Positions 6,343 through 10,079 of a stretch of DNA of 10,079 bases are shown here, piece after piece. The stretch lies in assembly GCA_021780395.1 (NCBI GenBank), contig JAJXYU010000272.1:1-10079 (forward strand). Reading direction: 5' to 3'. The notes beneath the pieces were generated by a model. The model worked only from the letters and a program-made list of their open reading frames with translations. It had not been told where the DNA came from and ran no database searches. This DNA is from Pseudomonadota bacterium. Lineage in GTDB: Bacteria; Pseudomonadota; Gammaproteobacteria; Steroidobacterales; Steroidobacteraceae. Numbering within the stretch: the first letter of the stretch is position 1; every line of letters starts with the position of its first letter. Both the position numbers and the translations under genes were made by a program.

Positions 6343-7815
6343 ATGAGCGCCCCTTCGACCGACCGCGATCCGGCCGCCGCCGCACCCGCCACGCACGCGG
6401 CGGCGCACGCGGCGATCGCCGCGCGGCTCGACCGGCTCCCGCCCTCGCGCGCGATCTGGACGATCGTGCTGCTGATCTCGGCGGGCGGCGTGTTCGAGTA
6501 CTACGACCTCTTCTTCACCGCGTACGTCGCGCCCGGGATGGTGCACAGTGGCCTGTTCACGCCGGCGAGTCTCGGGCTGTTCGCGACGCTCATGCCGATC
6601 GGCGTCGCCGGCTTCGGGACGTTCGTGTTCGCGACCTTCGCGGGCCTGTGGGTCGGCGTGGTCGCGCTCGGCACCGCCGCCGACCGGCTCGGCCGCAAAC
6701 GCGTGTTCCTGGGGTCGCTCGTGTGGTACGTCGCGTGCACGACGATCATGGCGTTTCAGCGCAGCGGCGAGGCGATCGACCTGTGGCGCTTCATTGCGGG
6801 CGTGGGCTTCGGCGTGCAGCTCGTGACGATCGATGCCTACGTGTCCGAGCTCGTGCCCGCGCCCTATCGCGGCCGCGCGTTCTCGCTGAACCAGGTCGTG
6901 AGCTTCACCGCGGTGCCGATCGTCGCGCTGCTCGCGTGGCTGCTCGTGCCGCACCGGGTCGACGGCATCGACGGCTGGCGAATCGTCGTGCTGATCGGCT
7001 CGGCGGGCGCGCTCGTGGTGCTCGCGCTCGCGCGCGGGATCCCGGAGAGCCCGCGCTGGCTCGCGCTGCACGGCGAGATCGAGCGCGCCGAGCGCATCGT
7101 CGCCGACCTCGAGCGACGCTCGGGAGTCGTGCCGCCCGCCACGGCGATCGCTCCGGCGGCGGCGCCTGCTGCCGCCCACCCTCGGGCCGCGGCCGATGCG
7201 CAGGCTCCCGCGGCGCGCCTGTTCGACCGGCGGCACCGCGGTCGCACGCTGATGCTGTCGGTGTTCAACGCCGCGCAGGTGATCGGCTTCTATGGCTTCA
7301 ACGCGTGGGTCCCGACGCTGCTGATCGCGCGCGGGATCACGGTCACGCACAGCCTGGAGTACTCGTTCATCATCGCGATCGCGCAGCCGATCGGACCGGC
7401 GGTCGGTGCGCTGTTCGCGGACCGCCTCGAGCGGCGCACGCAGATCGTCGCCGCGCTCGCGGTGATGGGGATCGCGATCGCGGCGTTCGCGCGCGTGACG
7501 GACCCGGTGGCGCTGATCGCGATCGGGGTCGTGTTCACGCTCGCCGCGAACGTGATGTCCTACGCGTTCCACAACTACCAGGCCGAGCTCTATCCGACCT
7601 CGATCCGCGCGCGCGCGGTCGGGTTCGTGTACTCCTGGAGCCGGCTCGCGGCGGCGTTCAGCGGCCTCGCGGTCGACTATTTCCTGCGCGCGGGCGGCGT
7701 GCCCGCGGTCGCCGCGTTCATCGCGGGCGCGATGCTGGTCGCGATTCTCTCGGTCGCGCTGTTCGGGCCGTCGACCCGGGGCTTGAGCCTCGAGCGGATC
7801 GACGACGCCCAGTGA
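6343..7815 (+). CDS. MFS transporter, sugar/organic-acid symporter type
   Basis: This 490-residue inner-membrane proton-coupled transporter has 12 predicted segments in two six-helix halves. The first helix has GGVFEYYDLFFTAYVAPGM, like metabolite:H+ symporters of the NiaP/sugar porter/aromatic acid groups. The loop 2-3 motif is ADRLGRKR (113-120). PESPRWL at 234-240 after helix 6 is the sugar-porter-type signature. The second half includes ELYPTSIRARAVGFVYSWSRL, a conserved segment of these symporters. The N-terminus (1-28) is Ala-rich and cytoplasmic. The central loop contains an Ala/Pro linker (about 262-293), whose codons end in T more often than the rest of the gene. The ATG at 6343 has GAGGA upstream. 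The gene is divergent from the NCS1 permease with 127 bp between starts. The substrate is not recognisable; niacin, sugar, shikimate or aromatic acids are all possible for this architecture. Confidence 0.88.
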   Translation: MSAPSTDRDPAAAAPATHAAAHAAIAARLDRLPPSRAIWTIVLLISAGGVFEYYDLFFTAYVAPGMVHSGLFTPASLGLFATLMPIGVAGFGTFVFATFAGLWVGVVALGTAADRLGRKRVFLGSLVWYVACTTIMAFQRSGEAIDLWRFIAGVGFGVQLVTIDAYVSELVPAPYRGRAFSLNQVVSFTAVPIVALLAWLLVPHRVDGIDGWRIVVLIGSAGALVVLALARGIPESPRWLALHGEIERAERIVADLERRSGVVPPATAIAPAAAPAAAHPRAAADAQAPAARLFDRRHRGRTLMLSVFNAAQVIGFYGFNAWVPTLLIARGITVTHSLEYSFIIAIAQPIGPAVGALFADRLERRTQIVAALAVMGIAIAAFARVTDPVALIAIGVVFTLAANVMSYAFHNYQAELYPTSIRARAVGFVYSWSRLAAAFSGLAVDYFLRAGGVPAVAAFIAGAMLVAILSVALFGPSTRGLSLERIDDAQ

Positions 7816-7826
7816 GGGACCGTTGG

Positions 7827-7841
7827 GCGTTCGCGGAACGC
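7827..7841. terminator. Hairpin 12 bp after the first MFS gene
   Basis: GCGTTC (7827-7832) and GAACGC (7836-7841) form a perfect 6-bp dyad around GCG. It immediately follows the MFS stop and is a plausible 3' end structure. No T-run follows, so intrinsic termination is not proven. Confidence 0.4.
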
Positions 7842-8073
7842 GGTGTTACGCCGGCCCATCGGCATCGGGCCTAGGGTTCGGCCGCGGCGCTGGCTCACGG
7901 GCCTTCGGGTCGTGGCCCGAGGCGACTCCGTCCGATCGCCAATCGGCCCTCCCCGGAGAACTGGACAGTTCACCGGACGGTCGGCAATGATCGCCGCAGC
8001 GAGACCCATTCCACTCGGCAAACGGCAAGCAGCATCCGCATGCCCTGGCGACGGACCACGTGAGCGACCGTTC
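7842..8073. other. Non-coding gap rich in inverted repeats
   Basis: No convincing coding sequence or RNA gene is seen here. The frame of the next gene is open throughout (from a TTG at 7843), but the translated residues are Arg/Pro/Gly-rich and unlike a transporter. Dyads occur at 7853-7871 (GGCCC/GGGCC), 7898-7919 (CGGGCC/GGCCCG), 7932-7946 (CCGAT/ATCGG) and 7953-7976. The direct repeat CGTGAGCGA occurs at 8059-8067 and 8073-8081, the second copy covering the chosen GTG start. The region presumably holds the promoter and leader of the second MFS gene; I see no strong -35/-10 pair. Confidence 0.5.
7953..7976. promoter_or_regulatory. 24-bp palindrome, candidate operator
   Basis: GAACTG (7958-7963) and CAGTTC (7966-7971) flank a central GA. 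After one mismatched A on each side (7957, 7972) CCGG continues the symmetry on both sides. That gives ten paired positions out of eleven per arm. Its mixed composition makes it more convincing than the G/C-only dyads around it. It is about 98 bp before the GTG at 8074, or 10 bp before the alternative ATG at 7987. The size and symmetry fit a dimeric repressor site, for example of TetR or MarR type, though none is encoded in the window. Confidence 0.45.
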
Positions 8074-9507
8074 GTGAGCGATTCCGCGACGCACCGGCGC
8101 CAGTTGATCGCGCTGTGCGGAACCTATGCCGGTCTGCATTTCAATCGCCAGCTGCCGGCGATTCTCGCGCAGTCCATCAAGCACAGCTTCGCATTGCGCG
8201 ACGCGCAACTCGGGACACTGACCGGCAGCGCATTCGCGCTGGTGTTCGCGTTGCTCGGTCTGTACTTCGGCACGCTGGCGGATCGCCGCAACCGTGTGAC
8301 GATGGTCCGGGTGGGCGCGCTCCTCTGGTCGCTCGCGGCGCTCGGCGCGGCATTGGCCAACGGCTTCGCGACCCTGCTGCTCACGCGGGCCGCCGTCGCG
8401 ATCGGAGAAGCCGTCGCGACCGCCGCGGCGGTTTCGCTGATCGGCGAGTGGGCGTCCGCCGCCGGATTCGGACGAGTCGCCGGCGCCTTGTTCGCGAGCG
8501 CGTACCTCGGCGCCGGCGCGGCCGCGATCGTCGGCGGGAGCGTGCTCGCGTGGGCATCGGCCCATGCGATACCCGACGGCTGGCGGCTGGCGATGGGCGT
8601 CGCGGCGGTTCCCGGGCTGCTCGCCAGCGTGTTCATCACCGGTCCGTCCCGGACCGGTGATTCGTCGCAACGACGCGCGAGCGACGGAGGCGACCCGTTG
8701 TCGCCGGTCACCGTGCGGATCCTGTGGGTGGCTGCGGCTGTGGTGGTCGCGCTACCGATCCGGCTGCCGACGCGCTGGAGCGTGCCGCTGGCGGTCGGTG
8801 TCGGCACGGCAGCCGGCATCCGATGGATCGCCGATCTGCGGCGCAACGATCCGCCCGCCTTTCGCGCGACCTTCGGTGCGATGCTCTTTTGGCACTGGGT
8901 GATCGCGTTCGCCGCCGTCCTGTTCGTCGACTATGCCGCGAGCTACTGGTTGTTTCCGTTCGCCGCACGGCGCTTTCACGTCGACCCCGGGACGAACGGT
9001 CGCGACCTGGGCGGCATTCTCGTGATCGGCGGCATCTGCGGGGCCTTGCTCGGAGGGGCGGTGGCGGATCGTTGGCGACGGCGGCGGGCGGCCGCGTATG
9101 CGTGGACCGCGCTGGCGGCGGTCGCAACGGAAGCGGTCGCGATCGGATGGTCCGTACATCAAACGACCTTCACCGCTTTCCTCAGACCGTTTGCGATCTT
9201 CTGCATCGCGGGCGGTGCATGGACGGGTCTTGCCGCCGCGATCGGTCTCGACCTCATTCCGAGCGCGCATCGCGGCACCGGCGCGGCCGCGTATTTTTTC
9301 ACGACGACCTTGTTCGGCCCCGGCCTGGGTCCGTTCGTCGTGGGCATGCTCAGCGACCGTTGGGGTTCCCTCTCGGCGGCACTGGACGCGAGCGCACTCG
9401 TCATGGGCATCGCGGTCGTGCTGTTGTGGCAACTGGGTCGGCGTTTCGAAACGGCGACTGCAACCGCGTCGTCATCGAGTATCGGGACACCACGCGACGC
9501 TCAGTGA
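8074..9507 (+). CDS. MFS transporter, spinster-like, apparently 14 membrane segments
   Basis: From the GTG at 8074 the protein is 477 residues and is a major facilitator with GTLADRRNR (66-74) in the loop 2-3 position. Helix 4 carries RAAVAIGEAVATAAAVSLIGEW, as in spinster-like carriers. The second half has a matching GGAVADRWRRRR. Two hydrophobic stretches between the halves (about 214-231 and 235-252) bring the count to 14, which is unusual for spinster-like proteins (normally 12). The substrate is unknown; efflux or organic-anion transport would fit. The start is uncertain: an in-frame ATG at 7987 would add 29 residues, and no strong ribosome binding site precedes either. Its codon use differs from its neighbours. 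In codons 1-75, 14 end in A or T, against 3 of 75 in a comparable stretch (6481-6705) of the preceding MFS gene, suggesting separate acquisition. Its stop overlaps the convergent dnaE2 end. Confidence 0.82.
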   Translation: MSDSATHRRQLIALCGTYAGLHFNRQLPAILAQSIKHSFALRDAQLGTLTGSAFALVFALLGLYFGTLADRRNRVTMVRVGALLWSLAALGAALANGFATLLLTRAAVAIGEAVATAAAVSLIGEWASAAGFGRVAGALFASAYLGAGAAAIVGGSVLAWASAHAIPDGWRLAMGVAAVPGLLASVFITGPSRTGDSSQRRASDGGDPLSPVTVRILWVAAAVVVALPIRLPTRWSVPLAVGVGTAAGIRWIADLRRNDPPAFRATFGAMLFWHWVIAFAAVLFVDYAASYWLFPFAARRFHVDPGTNGRDLGGILVIGGICGALLGGAVADRWRRRRAAAYAWTALAAVATEAVAIGWSVHQTTFTAFLRPFAIFCIAGGAWTGLAAAIGLDLIPSAHRGTGAAAYFFTTTLFGPGLGPFVVGMLSDRWGSLSAALDASALVMGIAVVLLWQLGRRFETATATASSSSIGTPRDAQ

Positions 9508-9515
9508 AAGTCGCG
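9493..9515. terminator. Inverted repeat around the second convergent stop pair
   Basis: CGCGAC (9493-9498) and GTCGCG (9510-9515) pair across an 11-nt loop that contains both stop codons: the MFS TGA at 9505-9507 and the dnaE2 TGA at 9501-9503 on the minus strand. As at 4781-4806, the dyad is centred on a convergent junction, so it may act for both strands. No T-runs are present. Confidence 0.4.
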
Positions 9516-10079
9516 GGAGGCGACCACGAGTTCGCCGAGCAGCGGCGAGAGGTCGCCGAGGCGCCGTGCGATCACGTGCAGCACGTCGCCCTGCCGCTGC
9601 ACGCGGCCGGCGACCTCGAGGAGCCGCGCGCCGAGGAGCGCGGCGCGGTACGCGGTCGCGACCCGTTCCCAGACGATCAGGTTCGCCTGGCCGGTCTCGT
9701 CCTCCAGCGTGACGAACGTGACGCCGCTCGCGCTGCCCGGCCGCTGCCGGGTGATCACGAGCCCGGCGGTGCAGACCGCCTCCCCATCCGACCGCTCCCA
9801 GAGCGTCTCGGCGGGCACCGCGCCGCGCGCCGCGAGCCGGGTGCGCAGCAATGCGAGCGGGTGGCGCCGCAGCGTCAGGCCGACGCTCGCATAATCGGCG
9901 ACGATCGCCTCGCCCTCCCGCGGGGCCCGCAGTAGCGGCACGCCCTCGGCACTCGCGGTTTGCGGCGGCAAGAGCGGCAGCGCCCGTTCGATCCCGCCGA
10001 CCGCCCACGCCGCCCGATGCCGGTCGCCACCGAGCGGCGCGAGCGCATCGGCGTCCGCGAGGGCGACGAGGTCGCGCCG
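9501..10079 (-). CDS. dnaE2: Error-prone DNA polymerase DnaE2 (ImuC), C-terminal part
   Basis: The minus-strand frame is open from the right edge to a TGA at 9501-9503, giving the last 192 residues of a protein whose start is off the window. DnaE2/ImuC is the catalytic polymerase of the SOS mutasome, acting with ImuB (and ImuA) in translesion synthesis. Recognisable parts are a helical stretch ending HRAAWAVGGIERALPLL (fragment residues 21-37), VGLTLRRHPLALLR (66-79), and the OB-fold VCTAGLVITRQRPGSASG followed by VTFVTLEDETGQANLIVW (102-137). The family's characteristic end SRDFH is at 188-192. The housekeeping alpha subunit DnaE1 lacks this terminal signature. An in-frame TTG at 9971 is internal, not the start. 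imuA and imuB would be expected to the right, and LexA control would be at that operon's promoter, outside the window. Confidence 0.93.
   Translation of the reverse strand, partial: RRDLVALADADALAPLGGDRHRAAWAVGGIERALPLLPPQTASAEGVPLLRAPREGEAIVADYASVGLTLRRHPLALLRTRLAARGAVPAETLWERSDGEAVCTAGLVITRQRPGSASGVTFVTLEDETGQANLIVWERVATAYRAALLGARLLEVAGRVQRQGDVLHVIARRLGDLSPLLGELVVASRDFH

Noticed and set aside
6216..6392. N-terminal extension of the NCS1 permease to the ATG at 6392
   Set aside because: The added 59 residues are low-complexity, absent from the family as I know it, would contain the best -10 element, and would overlap the divergent MFS start.
3910..7572. A 1220-codon open frame on the minus strand
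   Set aside because: It crosses several genes, in part in the same strand but a different frame from the NCS1 permease. Its residues are almost all Arg, Ala, Gly, Asp and His with no domain signature, as expected for a shadow frame in very GC-rich DNA.
7843..8073. N-terminal extension of the second MFS protein to the TTG at 7843
   Set aside because: The added 77 residues are Arg/Pro/Gly-rich and unlike any MFS N-terminus, and the DNA is full of inverted repeats. An intermediate start at 7987 cannot be excluded.
7842..8073. A CRISPR array or tRNA gene in the palindrome-rich gap
   Set aside because: The dyads differ from one another and are not regularly spaced repeats. No cloverleaf with an anticodon stem and T-loop sequence can be drawn.
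7846..8670. A 274-codon minus-strand frame across the gap before the second MFS gene
   Set aside because: Composition is Arg/Glu/Gln-rich without any domain. It half overlaps the confident MFS coding region and has no visible ribosome binding site.
9501..9971. A complete 156-residue gene starting at the TTG at 9971
   Set aside because: The frame stays open to the window edge and the upstream residues (for example HRAAWAVGGIE) match DnaE2, so the TTG is an internal leucine codon.

Overview
This is a very GC-rich bacterial chromosomal window with almost no non-coding space. The GspE/GspF pair, a small PA3496-family-like protein and a DnaE2 (ImuC) error-prone polymerase together suggest a high-GC gammaproteobacterium of the Xanthomonadales/Nevskiales/Steroidobacter sort. 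That placement is inference from gene content, not from a phylogenetic marker. I see no rRNA, tRNA, CRISPR array, insertion sequence or phage gene.

Layout, left to right. (1) The last 22 codons of an upstream gene with a Pro/Ala-rich repeated tail overlap gspE. gspE is followed with a 1-nt overlap by gspF, giving the cytoplasmic ATPase and inner-membrane platform of a type II secretion system; the pseudopilin genes do not follow. (2) A short A/T-containing gap carries a hairpin and a possible promoter. It leads to an 89-aa charged protein resembling the PA3496 family, then to a 525-aa M20-type (AbgB-like) amidohydrolase with several altered metal-site positions. (3) A minus-strand NCS1 (nucleobase/hydantoin/allantoin-type) permease converges on the amidohydrolase. 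(4) A 127-bp divergent control region separates the permease from a plus-strand MFS transporter. (5) A 258-bp gap dense in inverted repeats follows. (6) A second, unrelated MFS transporter (spinster-like, apparently 14 membrane segments) has clearly different codon use from its neighbours. (7) The C-terminal 192 residues of DnaE2 run in from the right edge on the minus strand, and its stop codon overlaps that of the second MFS gene.

Functionally, the left part is the secretion machine and the centre looks like a small-molecule uptake and hydrolysis neighbourhood: one amidohydrolase and three transporters in a row. A shared substrate is plausible but not shown. The right edge is probably the end of an SOS mutagenesis (imuA-imuB-dnaE2) cassette. 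The observations most worth checking are the amidohydrolase with non-canonical metal-site residues, the GspE lacking the family's tetracysteine motif, inverted repeats centred on the stop codons at both convergent gene junctions, and the compositionally foreign second MFS gene with its palindrome-rich leader.
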